Positions 1 to 11,439 are shown, counted from the first letter of the stretch. The stretch: DNA of 56,120 nucleotides from Helicostylum pulchrum (GCA_025677825.1 JAIXMO010000097.1:1-56120); one strand, 5' to 3'. Program-made: numbers and translations. Notes: a model not told the origin generated them from the sequence alone.

Positions 1-248
1 TATATCGCTCACCTATACTCTTAAAGAAAAAGAAACGCATTCAATCAATCTATAACTTTTTTTTTTTATTTATTTATTTGTTCCAGACGAAGGTTTATTT
101 TTTTAAGGTTAATTTACCCCTTTTTATTAAGCCATACCGTGATATTACTACACGATATGTCTATTTATTTAAAAATATATATAAGACACCATAGTAGACC
201 TACTCCGGCGATTAAAGTTCAAGTTTACCCAGTACACTTTTCTTGCAG
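1..248. other. Left edge, no gene seen
   Basis: AT-rich sequence with a T-run near 58-68. I see no open frame of note, no RNA gene and no repeat shared with the array that starts at 249. It is the left flank of the LINE; no target-site duplication could be matched by eye with the element's right end. Confidence 0.5.
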
Positions 249-1520
249 CCTTTGTTTCTTTAAGAAGGAACATAATAAAAGCCAGCCCACTAACCACATT
301 TAATGGACAAAAAATCTAGCGTTGTTAACACGCAAGTCTACCAACTTGATGCCACTGGTTTTCATTATGTTGCAAAGAGATACATGGTGTAGTAATAAGA
401 ATATTTGACGGACCTACGTCCGACCGTGATGGCTAGTACATACGCCTATAAAAAACGTGTACTGGTAGGTACAATGCTTCCCATAAGTATATTCTTAACT
501 ACATAACGAAACAATCTATATGGCTTGATGAAAAAGTTAGAAAAATACATTTACTTATAGATCTAAAGTGTATACTTTCCTTTATAACCTTTGTTTCTTT
601 AAGAAGGAACATAATAAAAGCCAGCCCACTAACCACATTTAATGGACAAAAAATCTAGCGTTGTTAACACGCAAGTCTACCAACTTGATGCCACTGGTTT
701 TCATTATGTTGCAAAGAGATACATGGTGTAGTAATAAGAATATTTGACGGACCTACGTCCGACCGTGATGGCTAGTACATACGCCTATAAAAAACGTGTA
801 CTGGTAGGTACAATGCTTCCCATAAGTATATTCTTAACTACATAACGAAACAATCTATATGGCTTGATGAAAAAGTTAGAAAAATACATTTACTTATAGA
901 TCTAAAGTGTATACTTTCCTTTATAACCTTTGTTTCTTTAAGAAGGAACATAATAAAAGCCAGCCCACTAACCACATTTAATGGACAAAAAATCTAGCGT
1001 TGTTAACACGCAAGTCTACCAACTTGATGCCACTGGTTTTCATTATGTTGCAAAGAGATACATGGTGTAGTAATAAGAATATTTGACGGACCTACGTCCG
1101 ACCGTGATGGCTAGTACATACGCCTATAAAAAACGTGTACTGGTAGGTACAATGCTTCCCATAAGTATATTCTTAACTACATAACGAAACAATCTATATG
1201 GCTTGATGAAAAAGTTAGAAAAATACATTTACTTATAGATCTAAAGTGTATACTTTCCTTTATAACCTTTGTTTCTTTAAGAAGGAACATAATAAAAGCC
1301 AGCCCACTAACCACATTTAATGGACAAAAAATCTAGCGTTGTTAACACGCAAGTCTACCAACTTGATGCCACTGGTTTTCATTATGTTGCAAAGAGATAC
1401 ATGGTGTAGTAATAAGAATATTTGACGGACCTACGTCCGACCGTGATGGCTAGTACATACGCCTATAAAAAACGTGTACTGGTAGGTACAATGCTTCCCA
1501 TAAGTATATTCTTAACTGCA
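249..1520 (+). repeat. 339-bp tandem repeat array, about 3.75 units
   Basis: Unit starts fall at 249, 588, 927 and 1266, exactly 339 bp apart. The first three units are complete. The fourth stops matching near 1517 and runs straight into the leader of the LINE ORF1. By eye the units are identical. Each contains a short inverted repeat (CGGAC-CTAC-GTCCG), a TATA-like CCTATAAAAAACGTG and no long open frame. Position and head-to-tail layout fit 5' UTR promoter monomers of a non-LTR retrotransposon, as known for rodent L1. That role is inference; a satellite next to the LINE by chance is the alternative. Confidence 0.9.
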
Positions 1521-1646
1521 TAACAAAACAACAGAATGACGAAAAAAGAGGGAATTCTTGATACACAATCCATGATCAACCCAAAAAATGTGACGTAGAT
1601 CTTAACAAGTAGCCACGCTACTTCGTCACATGATAAATTGAATTAG

Positions 1647-3120
1647 AGAGAAATCACGGAAAACACTTCCGGGACGTTATACCCAGACAACGTTTCCTCT
1701 CCACCATTAACTTCTTTGTCCCCTACATTAGAGACAAATGAGCCGCCAACTGACGTGTCACCTATTCGTAGCTACGCAGCTGTCACCTCAATCTCATCTC
1801 GCTACTCGCCTAATTTGAGAATTAACACCAACTCGACAATGGTAACCTCATCTAGAGTTAGAAAAGAGGTACCTCTATTTCGTTCCTCCGCCATTGGTGG
1901 ACGCGCTGATGATAGTTCCAGACAACTAGCTCACCGTACTGGTACTACAGACCATTCCGTTTTTTACCAAGTACCTAAGCACCTTTCTTCGTTGAAAGCT
2001 GACCTTCACACTCAGATCAGACAATTGTTTCCTTTTGGAGTCGGCCTCGGGTTAACATCCTCAGAAGATAATGAAGGTACAACTATCGAAATCACCTTGA
2101 ATGATAAAGAATCCTGTGAACCTGCGGTCGCCTCCCCCATCACTATCAAGGAGGTGACATTTCACGCCTCACCTGCGGTACACCCCGACCAAGCAAGCTC
2201 TTCGTGTTAATTTAACTAAGTTACCTATATGGAACCTCGATAAGCTTCGTAATAGTTTAATGAATAATCTTTCTAGATACGGTATTGTAAGAGAGATTAT
2301 TATATATCTGGACGATTGCTCAGGCAGTTGGCTTACAGGAAATGGACACGTATACATTGAGCGACCCGTTCAAAACGATAAAACTTTTGAAACCTTATCG
2401 TATAAGATTCCTTTAGAGGCTGAACGTACATTCTGTTTAGGCACTTGAACAAACATAGGAAAACACTGTGCTTACTGCAAAGATACTGGACATTATCGAA
2501 AAGAATGCACCAAAGCTCCCGAGGAAAAAAGACGCTGTTTCCAATGTGATAACACAGGCCACATAGCCCGTAACTGTTTCCACACCAAAGGGGATGATTC
2601 CACGTCGAGCAAACGAAAACGTGAGTCTCGTAATCCCTCCTGCCCTGTGTCTACATTGCTTGTAAACACAGTACTTCCTGTCACACCTCCTGTTACGTCT
2701 ATTGCTTTGGTTGACTCACCCATCTCAGTGAACGAAGTTACGACCGTCCATGATAGCGATGATACCGTTTTCTCTACTGATCTCATTACTGATAAAAACG
2801 ATGCGACTTTTAGTACGGTCACCAGACAAAATACAACATCTGAGTCTCCTTCAACCCAAGGGTCTGATGCTAGTTTATCTCGCCCACGACGCACCAATGC
2901 AGGATACAATCTCACCTTACATGATTTTATTGTACCCACAACTACTAAAACATGTAAATGCGGTGGCACAGATCATCAAAAGACCAATAGTTCTAAGTGT
3001 CCGTTGAATAAGAAAAACTTAGAGAGTAACCCTGCCAATATGACTCCTGTAATCACTACTACCAACGAAACTCAAACGTCCGAAATTCTAGTAACGTCGA
3101 ACGCAATGGAGGAGGATTAA
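1647..3120 (+). pseudogene. LINE ORF1 (RRM plus CCHC zinc-knuckle nucleic-acid chaperone), broken
   Basis: The frame opens after a TAG at 1644 and no ATG opens it, so the start is unknown. A Ser/Thr-rich N-terminal part runs to about 2200, where a frame change is needed. An RRM-like segment follows (VNLTKLPIWNLDKL, then SRYGIVREIIIYLDD). A TGA at 2446-2448 interrupts the frame just before two CCHC knuckles (CAYCKDTGHYRKEC and CFQCDNTGHIARNC, about 2470-2580). The remainder is low-complexity Ser/Thr-rich, with a further Cys/His cluster CKCGGTDHQKTNSSKC near 2950-3000, ending in TAA. The RRM-knuckle order is typical of ORF1 in this LINE group, where the protein binds element RNA. Confidence 0.8.
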
Positions 3121-3195
3121 ATTCCTTTCTCCTATGTCAATTAAACAACCCTTTAGTCTTTCCTTAAAATTTTACTTCCCCGACCTCACTTTATT

Positions 3196-5218
3196 ATGAA
3201 TAATTCAACACCATCATCTAATAATTTTGACGATTCCCCCGAATCGTTCTCATCCACTCCTTCTCATTCATCCGCGACTCGATCCCCTTCTAATTTCAAA
3301 ATCGGTACTCTCAACTGCTGAGGCCTCCGCAAGACTGCCGACCCTACTGTCGGCAGTAAATTTATCCGATACTTACGTACTTTATCTTTTGATATTCTCG
3401 GTCTTCAAGAAACCCCACGCAACTACAACAGACATTCGTGACTTATTTCACAAGCAATTTCAAGCATGCGCTAGTTATTGGTTACAGTATTGTGGTATTG
3501 TATGTTTTTCTCCCGTACTTACTATAACTAACCCCATCTGGGATACCGTTGAATGGACCTTAACAATCAAAGTATCTCACATACATGATATCTTCGATCC
3601 TGCATCAATTATGTTTACGTTAGCCACGATTTGGCTCGTTCACTTGTCTTATACCTAATGCGATATTCATACAACCTGTTTGGTCTGACCATATGTTATT
3701 ATCTTTATCCCTTGACTTGGAGCCACCACCTGTGACAGAGGATAATCCGGATACTTCACCTAAACCCGGTAAAGGAATTTGGCGTGCTCATCCACGATTA
3801 GCTTCTTCGAAACCCTTCCGTCGACAAATGTCTAAAACTCTATCGGGTCTTATTGCTTCGTTACCGGCTGACATGACTCCGCAACTTAAATGGGATACGA
3901 TAAAACTGGCGGTCAAAACACAAGCAAAGAAATATGCTCGCAAACAAACCTATTCCTTGTCTACTGCCGAGAAAATTCTACAAAAGAAACGGTCCAGAAC
4001 CACAAACGCCTTCTGCAGCACCCGTCATTAAGTTCAATTTTACTACCGCAGTTATAAATTATCGGACACCAACTGGCGTCAATACAACAACATCATGCTG
4101 ACAAACTCGCTCTGCGATCTGGCTTACACTGGAGAGAACAAGGTGAACTAACAGCTGGATACTTAAAACGAACAGTTACTCAGCGCCAACAAAAAGTCCT
4201 TTTCCGAGCAATTCAGCACCCTACGTCCGCTGTTCTTTGTACTACTAACGATAGCATGCTTAATGCAGCTCAAGTTTTCTACTCTGAACTTTACTCGCCA
4301 GATCCTGTCGATACGGATGCTATAGACGATCTTCTACAATCATTATCGGATACACTACATCTATCTGAATCAGATCAATATTGGTTAACGAGCTTATTCA
4401 CCTGGGACCAAATAATAGAAGGAATCTCTCGTTGACCGAGGAAAAGTAGCCCTGGTATAGATGGTCTTCCGTACGAAATTCTTCATTTGGTCTTTCTACA
4501 ACCTGACTGTCGTATTGTTTATATTTTGAAGAATGAATTTCAAAAAAAAAAAAAAAAATTAGGATAATTGAATCGTCCGCTCTTCCGTATTATTCATTTC
4601 ATCGTAAAAAAAAAAAAGAAAAAAAAAAAAAAAAAAAACCAACCATATTTTAAGAATTTATGCTATCATATATACTTTTTTATCAACCTTCGTGAATAGG
4701 TTGGATACTTCCTGAAAATTTGCAGGGATGAAGTAGAGGATGTTCTGGTGTGCTTCCATAGAGACACACTCTACAGATATCTACCGAATATTAATAAATT
4801 TAGTTTCTTAGGGAGGAAAAGAACGAAGTTCCAATTGTATCAAGCATGCTACGTAGGAAATTCGTAATATGTATACAACACTTTCTTTCAAATATCTCTC
4901 AATTCTATCGGTTTGGCAGCAGCTTTGGTCGTCCTCCTTTGATAGTCCTTTCTCGGTAAACCACTTACAACGGGCCCTCTTTCGGCTCAAATTTCCAGCC
5001 AGCTCCTCTGAAAATACTCTTCCGCCTTCTGCATGTATTGCATGCACTCTCCTTGCCATCTGGTGATCTCATTTCAGCTTTATCTTTAACGATCAGCCTT
5101 TTCATTACTTTATTTTAGAAAACAGTTCTCGTGATCTTATGTCGTCACTAATAAACTAGAGCCGCTCATGGTCTCCATATAAAAGATAATCGAATCGTCA
5201 CAGGAAGGTCGTACAACA
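3196..5218 (+). pseudogene. LINE ORF2 (APE endonuclease - reverse transcriptase), broken and internally deleted
   Basis: ATG at 3196. The endonuclease start motif IGTLNC-stop-GL is hit by a TGA where family members have NCRGL or NCWGL; FDILGLQET follows near 3390. The closing endonuclease motif WSDH is at about 3688-3700 in another frame. A linker with GIWRAHPRL and a helical TPQLKWDTIK segment precedes an RT palm fragment (PRKSSPGIDGLPYEIL, about 4437-4480) that has a TGA before it. The rest of the RT is absent; A-rich sequence fills 4543-4640. The C-terminal portion is recognisable around 4970-5110 (LAIWWSHFSFIFNDQPF), aligning by eye with the end of the LINE fragment at 11440-12900. Confidence 0.75.
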
Positions 5219-5316
5219 AGTGGAGATTATAATTGTAGTTCTCTTTTTTTTACCTTTTTTTACTCTTTCTTACCTGCGTTTTTTTTTTTTTTTTACCTTT
5301 TTTTTTGTGCGTTTTT

Positions 5317-5391
5317 CTCTTTTTTACGTGTGCGTTACTCTTTTTTACGTGCGTTTTACTCTTTTTTACGTGTGCTACTCTTTTTTACGTG
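5317..5391 (+). promoter_or_regulatory. Four near-periodic CTCTTTTTTACGTG boxes upstream of the paralog A start
   Basis: The exact 14-mer CTCTTTTTTACGTG begins at 5317, 5338, 5359 and 5378, that is at spacings of 21, 21 and 19 bp, about two helical turns. A related ATCTTTTTACGTA is at 5410. The block ends about 40 bp before the ATG at 5433. The ACGTG core is a common bZIP/bHLH recognition core, so phased activator sites are plausible, but this is inference. A simple pyrimidine-rich repeat is the alternative. Confidence 0.5.
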
Positions 5392-5432
5392 TCTTTGTGT
5401 GTTTTTATTATCTTTTTACGTATTTCGTTAAA

Positions 5433-7008
5433 ATGTCTTCTCAATTGATCAAGCAAATGTCTAAAAATGCCAAAAAAAAACAGCTTATCGAATTAAAATT
5501 AAACGAAAAAGAACTTGCAGAAGTCGATGCATCTGTATCAAAGGCCAAAAGAAAATCAGATAGGATTGCCGAAAAAACTAAAACAAAATCAGTTAAGCCT
5601 TTCGGAAGGGACAATGTTCGAATAAACGGTCTTCCTGGAACACTAGGAGATAATCTACTCAGGCTTGGCTCTGAAATTGTAGTCAGCGATAAGAAAAGCC
5701 AATATTTTTCGTACTTATCCAGAAATTGCATCATTGATATAACTAACAATAAAAACGGTAGCCAAATTAGTTTGCTTGGTACTAAAATTCAGTCGTATTT
5801 TAACAAGTATAAATATACCGTGGAAGATACGTACAATTTAAAGTATCCGTTTACTTTTGATAAAGTCGATACGAATAAATCTTTAAAAAAAAAATATCGC
5901 CAGCTAGACAGATACCCTCCGAAAAATAAAAAAGAAGTAGTACTAAAAAAAATATGCGTTCATATTTTATATCAGTGCGCTTATCTCCCTCACTCATACA
6001 AGTACTTTAACAAATGCTCGGAACAGACTCTCCTTGTACGCTACTGGGGAAACATATTCGAATATTTCTTCATTAGACAAAATAAACAGTTAATCCAATG
6101 GTAAGTACAGGTTCAACATAAATGCAGAGTATCCTTGAAGCTGACTTAAATCCATTTTTCTAGGGGGGATACTGTCTCTTTAAGCTGTAAAAAATCTAAG
6201 TTGATGTTCAAACTTGATGTCCGCATATTAGCTGAAAAGGATGGTACTGAATTTGACTTGGCCAACGGTGAAATTGCTTCTGTTTCAGGAAGCACCAAGA
6301 GTAAATATTATAAAGATGCGTTGAAGCTTGCCCTCTCTTCCAAACAACATCTCAACCATATTTTATCGTCCTTACCTAATATTACTGCCGAAGAAATTGC
6401 CAGCATCAAACTCCCTATTATTCAAATCATGGGCTTGACTGTGCACATTAGCTGTTTAAGTGTTGTTGATAAAAATTTATATGTTTTACAAGACGTCTAC
6501 TCTTTTAACTATCCAAAAAACATCAAAGAAATTAAAGGAGGCGCTATCGGACGTATGATGACTGGACTTCTACTGATTGATGTAAGCTAACTTGAAGTTT
6601 GTAATGAACCTTATTAACTTTTAAACCGTTTAGGAAATGATAAATAATATCGATGATACCTATGAAAACCTCATTTGTAACACTGGTGATAAGATTGAAG
6701 ATATTAAAAATGAAAAGAAGAAGAAAAAAGTAATTAACATATCTGACGAATTTACCTCTGCTGTGAATTGGAATTCTTCTTTTTGTAGAGGTGGTGATAA
6801 AGATGATGAGGAAGAAGAAGAAGAGGAAGAAGAAGATAATGGTGGTGACGATGAAGATGAGGAAGATGATGAGGAAGAAAGTAGTGAAGATGATGATGAA
6901 GATCATGATGATGACAGCGGTGATGATGACAGCGGTGATGATGACAGCGGTGATGATGACAGCGGTGATGATGATGTCAGTTTGACAGATTCTGGCGATG
7001 AAAATTAA
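5433..7008 (+). CDS. Uncharacterised acidic-tailed protein, paralog A (intron-poor copy)
   Basis: Three exons: 5433-6100, 6164-6581, 6634-7008; 1461 nt, 486 aa, junctions in frame. The start is the ATG giving MSSQLIKQM, the counterpart of the paralog B start; an upstream extension to 5220 is only T-rich translation. Domains seen: Lys-rich N-terminus (residues 1-60), a middle region with NGLPGTLGDNLLRLGSEIV, NCIIDITN and KKYRQLDRYPPKNKKE, a well-conserved exon 2 segment (about residues 223-362), then a highly acidic tail with DDDSG repeats. No known domain recognised. Nuclear or chromatin-type binding would fit the basic head and acidic tail, but that is guesswork. Paralog B lies tail-to-tail at 9503-11246. 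The gene starts about 215 bp after the LINE end. Confidence 0.75.
6907..6966 (+). repeat. 15-bp minisatellite coding DDDSG, four copies
   Basis: Units GATGATGACAGCGGT start at 6907, 6922, 6937 and 6952 with no mismatch. They encode four DDDSG repeats in the acidic tail of paralog A. Paralog B has an acidic tail but not this array, so it expanded after the copies separated. Confidence 0.9.
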
Positions 7009-9502
7009 TAACACTTTATTGTATGAATAGTAATATTAGGGCGATTCTAATAAGCTTTATGATTATAATATATTTAAAAGAATTGTTCTACCGTAAATTA
7101 TGTGTTGTAGTTCGACATATTACGTACAACGTTAATAAATAATGACTTATTCTTTCCCTTTTACTGCTTTGGCGGTATCTTTTTTCGTAAGAGATATGTT
7201 GCTCCTTTTTTATTTAAGGCTTCTAGTTTATTTCATTAAAAAATCACGCCTCAAAGCCCGGGTAAGAGCTGTTACAGGATTTTAATAAGCTCAAAACAAC
7301 CATGTGTAGCGACAGGACAAGTAACTCCTTGTATTATCAGCGGTAGATATAAGAATAAGACGTTTTCGTAATTGACAGATAGAGATCTGCCCAAAAGGGC
7401 AGACTATAAAGATGAATAACTTTAAATAGCCAACAGGTTTTTCCCTATTTAAAACTTACTTCATAAAATATATGAGTTAACAAATGTTTCGGAGTCCTAG
7501 TAATAGTTAGTTTTATATCTAAGAGGTATCGTAATCCTAAACAACAAAAATAAACATGGAAGTCAGGCCATTTGATTATTAATTTAATTAGCAATATAAA
7601 TAAAACATTTACGTTTTAAAAAAATAAATAGAACATCTAAATGATTTACTTCTTGTAAATCAGTTTATATATATTCTTTTACAACAGCTTTGCAATGTGC
7701 TTTTATAGCTCAATCCCAAAAAATTAAGGCAAAAAGAACTAATGGGAGGATAGCTAAATTAGGAAAACTGACAGCGGGGAGGGATTTTAAAAAAAAAAGT
7801 AAAAATATGTCTAATGATATACTTTGGTAACTCATAATTAGTAGTAAGTAATATGTACCATATAACGGATTATTAATGCTTCTTATTTTTGCTTGTATAA
7901 AAAAGGACATATTAGAAGCGTTTTTTTATTTATATCAAAACTCGAAAAGCCAATCTCCCAGTAATTTTTTGCGTTTTTAGAGAGAATTTAGAGCGAATAC
8001 CAAATGGAGACATATCCTTCTCCTTTAGTTTTGATAGCCCTGCTATTGTTATATCTTGGCTTGATTTATGGCCCCTAACTATATCCCACACAACACGAAA
8101 TATCTGGTATCGCTTCTTACATAGGAAATTCCTGCATAAATCAATTCTACTGTTGTAGGGCTTTTATATCTATCTTGTGACTAACTAATAATTAATAATC
8201 GAACTTTTTATAGAACCAAACAGTCAATTATATTTGGGTAATATCGATAATTATTTATATGAGAGAAAAGAGATAATATTTTATTTTTAAATCAAATAAT
8301 GATTTGTACGTTGGTAAAATGATACATGGTACCACATATATCCCATGAACTATGAACCGGACCTAGAGTCAAACCAAACTCTAGCCTCCTCTCAATTATT
8401 GACAAACATAGAACATTTTGGTACTCTATACTTTCTACCACCGCCTACCACACTACATTGTTTTATGCCCAATTACGACCTCTCATATTTTTGTTCAATT
8501 AGCTCTTTATCTATTGCTTCTCTTGATCAATTTATTTTATATAAACGTGTCGATCCCTCTGCAACGGATATGTATATTCTTCTTTTATTCAAGTTACTTT
8601 CATTACCACAGATGGTGACCCTCCCTTGGATGATTTCCTACTATTAGCTACCGCAGCTACTCTCGAATCAATCTTGTATCTTCATTTTTAAGGAGTTCCA
8701 TTCAATACCGACTCTGTGGAGTAAATGATTGCCACCAAATTTCTCAGCGAAAACGAAACAAAACAAAACGTTCCCGATGGAGGGTATCTTACACGTAATC
8801 CCTCCTTTTTTTTACTCTAGAATTATTCCGGTTCCTTTTTATTTTATTACGTAACTTGTTGATAACTCTAAAAAAAAAAACCCAAATCCTATTGAAATAT
8901 AAGAACTAACTATAAGTTTATTGTTGTTAGTTAAAAAAAAAAGTTATTTTTGAGCTTTTACTACAACTTGCTACAAAACTAATTATTTAAAATCCTTTAA
9001 AGCATAAAATAAGTTAAAGAAATAAAAGAGAATTCAATCCTTATATACAAAAAAAGGAAGTCGAAACACTTTTGCAAAAGAAATTGGGCTTAAAAAAGAA
9101 AAAGAAAGCCTTGTCGTTTCTCTCAATGAGAAAAGCCTCACAGTAAAAGCTAAAATGCTCTTTAACAATATTAAAATTGATGGCTTGTTTCAAGAATGTA
9201 AACATATCAACGAAATTTTGTAGAACATATCCCCCCCCCCTTTTTTTTTGCTCAAATGGGGTAGAATATTTAGTATACGAAAAGGAATCGCTAAAGTACT
9301 TGACACTATATATACTAGACGTAGTGTTGCATGTTTTCTAATCATTGTGTTATAAAGTATTTAGTAAGAGTTTTATATGTAAATATGTAGAAAAGCGGAT
9401 AGTTGACTTTTCAAAAGACAAACAGTTTTATTATGAACAAATAAAAAAAAAAAAAAAAAAACTGTAACGATAACTTACAAGAGCAAATTTACAGATAAAA
9501 TT
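7009..9502. other. 2.5-kb AT-rich spacer between the tail-to-tail paralogs
   Basis: No convincing gene. The stretch 8345-8700 on the plus strand is less AT-rich and gives a 100-aa open frame, followed in another frame by DGDPPLDDFLLLATAATLES. It could be an old transposon fragment, but I cannot name it. Several A- or T-runs occur (8868-8880, 9230-9249, 9442-9460). No arms of an inverted repeat were seen beyond the two genes themselves. Confidence 0.4.
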
Positions 9503-11246
9503 TTAGATGTATCCATCTTTGGAATTGGTTGAATTGTTATCATCATCATCATCTTCATCACTAAAGTCATCATCTTCATCACTAGAGTCATCGTTATCGT
9601 CTTCACCACTAGAGTCCCAAATAACTGAAGAAATATATTCATCACATTTACCAACTTTTTTCTTTCGATTCTCTTCACTTTTTATATCATCAATCTTATC
9701 ACCAGTGTTACAAGAGAAATCTTCATAAATGTTATCAATATTACTTATCATATCCTAAACAGTTTAAAAGTTAAAAGAGATAAGGAATATTACAAATTTC
9801 GAGCTAACTTACATCAATCAGTAGAAGTCCAGTCATCATACGTCCGATAGCGCCTCCTTTAATTTCTTTGATGTTTTTTGGATAGTTAAAAGAGTAGACG
9901 TCTTGTAAAACATATAAATTTTTATCAACAACACTTAAACAGCTAATGTGCACAGTCAAGCCCATGATTTGAATAATAGGGAGTTTGATGCTGGCAATTT
10001 CTTCGGCAGTAATATTAGGTAAGGACGATAAAATATGGTTGAGATGTTGTTTGGAAGAGAGGGCAAGCTTCAACGCATCTTTATAATATTTACTCTTGGT
10101 GCTTCCTGAAACAGAAGCAATTTCACCGTTGGCCAAGTCAAATTCAGTACCATCCTTTTCAGCTAATATGCGGACATCAAGTTTGAACATCAACTTAGAT
10201 TTTTTACAGCGTAAAGCGACAGTATCCCCCCTAGAAAATAAATACAAGTCAACTCCAAGGATTTTTAGTAATTCTATTCAATTCACTTACGATTGAATCA
10301 ATAACATATCTTTTCGGCCGAAATAGTACTCAAATATATTAACCCAGTAACGCTTTTTAAAGCACTTGCCAGAAAGAGGCAAATAGGCGTTCTGGTATAA
10401 AATACGAACACAAATCCTTTTCAGCACTGCTTCTTTTCTGTTTTTGGGTTGATACATGTCCAGCTGGCGATACTTTGCTTTTAATGATTTAATACCGTCT
10501 ACCTGAAACGAAAAAGGAAAGCAGGGTTATTTGATCATTTATTTAATTATAAAAATAAAAGGTATACCTTGTCGAAAAGAAAAGGACTCTTTAAGTTGTA
10601 TGTTTCCGGAATACCATACTTATATATCTCTAAAAAATGCTTTACACTTGATCCTCCCAATAAAGCAATCTGACTCTTGCATTCATCATTCGTAATGTCA
10701 ATAATACAATTTTTTGACAGACTAAACGTTTGGATAAGAAAAAAAGCAATGAACATAATCCTGACATAAAACTTACTTTAAGAAGTACTTGTCTTTTATG
10801 TTATTTGCAACGATTTTTGAAGCGAGCCTGATCAGATTATCACCTAAAGTTCCGCATAGTCCTTTTATCTTTACTGTATCCGCAGCAGAAGTCTGATAAA
10901 GAAAAAAAAGGGAGGTGATTTAATGACAACAATAGCTTTTGTGGTATTACTATATATACCTTGATTATTTTTGCTTTACTTTTTTCCTTGGTTTTACTGA
11001 TCTTTCTCTTCTTAGTTGAATTCTACTAACATTTTAGTACTCAAAGTGTCTTTTGTTGTTGAATACTTACTTCCGTTGAAATAACCTAAATAATAAATTA
11101 CAGGTTATAATTTATGATAACCTTCATAGTAAAAAAAAAATACTAACCCTATGTGCTTTTACTAGCTCTTGTTCTTGCAATTTAAGTTCAATGATTTGTT
11201 TCTTTTTAGCATTTTTTGCCAATTGTTTAATTAATTCGGAAGACAT
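9503..11246 (-). CDS. Uncharacterised acidic-tailed protein, paralog B (intron-rich copy)
   Basis: Eight exons in transcript order: 11246-11148, 11085-11071, 11022-10960, 10892-10777, 10721-10568, 10502-10291, 10230-9813, 9754-9503; 1329 nt, 442 aa. All junctions are GT-AG and in frame. Exon 2 is a 15-nt microexon (VISTE). The protein begins MSSELIKQLAKNAKKKQIIE and aligns with paralog A throughout (GTLGDNLIRLASKIV, NCIIDITND, KYRQLDMYQPKNRKE), ending in an Asp/Glu/Ser-rich tail. Exon 7 is the same length as exon 2 of paralog A (418 nt) and almost identical in sequence, while other exons differ heavily. Function unknown. The 3' end of a LINE fragment lies about 190 bp upstream. Confidence 0.75.
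9813..10230 (-). repeat. Inverted copy of 6164-6581, near-identical 418-bp exon
   Basis: The reverse complement matches 6164-6581 base for base by eye, apart from two substitutions within the first 25 bases of the exon (TCTTTAAG versus GCTTTACG). Matching breaks off a few bases into the introns on both sides. The rest of the two genes is clearly diverged at protein level. A local exchange such as gene conversion is the simplest explanation. Confidence 0.85.
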
Positions 11247-11439
11247 TTTTTTTTAAAATAAAAAAAAAACGTGAGAAGGGAAGTTTGTTGGAGACCAAAA
11301 TTGGCTCTGATTTATTTGTGATAGCATTAAGATCACGAGATTTGTTTTTAAGGGCTTTGGGGGATTTTTTTTTTTTTTTCTAAAATAGGGTAAAGGAAAG
11401 GACTGAGAAGAGAGCAGAATGCCATGTCTGTTAAATTGG

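Larger units (their letters stand above)
249..5218 (+). mobile_element. LINE (non-LTR retrotransposon), degenerate, with 5' monomers
   Basis: From 5' to 3': tandem 339-bp monomers, ORF1 with an RRM-like domain and two CCHC knuckles, then ORF2 with an APE-type endonuclease, a short reverse-transcriptase piece and the C-terminal end. The RT core is mostly missing: after the palm-type motif SSPGIDGLPYEIL (near 4450) the sequence enters A-rich runs (4543-4640) and resumes only in the C-terminal region from about 4690. Stops and frame changes occur in both ORFs, so this copy cannot be autonomous. Such L1-like elements are common in Mucorales, where they (Grem-LINE1) also line pericentric regions in Mucor. 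The 3' boundary is approximate. Confidence 0.85.

Noticed and set aside
249..1520. CRISPR-like or rDNA-spacer array
   Set aside because: The 339-bp units abut with no unique spacers, and the genome is eukaryotic; no rRNA gene is next to them, while a LINE ORF1 is.
4543..4640. Poly-A tail marking the LINE 3' end
   Set aside because: ORF2 C-terminal sequence resumes after it (to about 5110), so it is an internal A-rich insertion or deletion scar, not the tail.
5220..5432. N-terminal extension of paralog A (hydrophobic, Phe/Leu-rich)
   Set aside because: It is translation of a T-rich promoter with repeated boxes; paralog B begins at the MSSELIKQL counterpart of the 5433 ATG.
6544..7014. Minus-strand frame rich in Ile, Thr and Val
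   Set aside because: Mirror of the acidic GAT/GAA-rich coding tail of paralog A; composition artefact.
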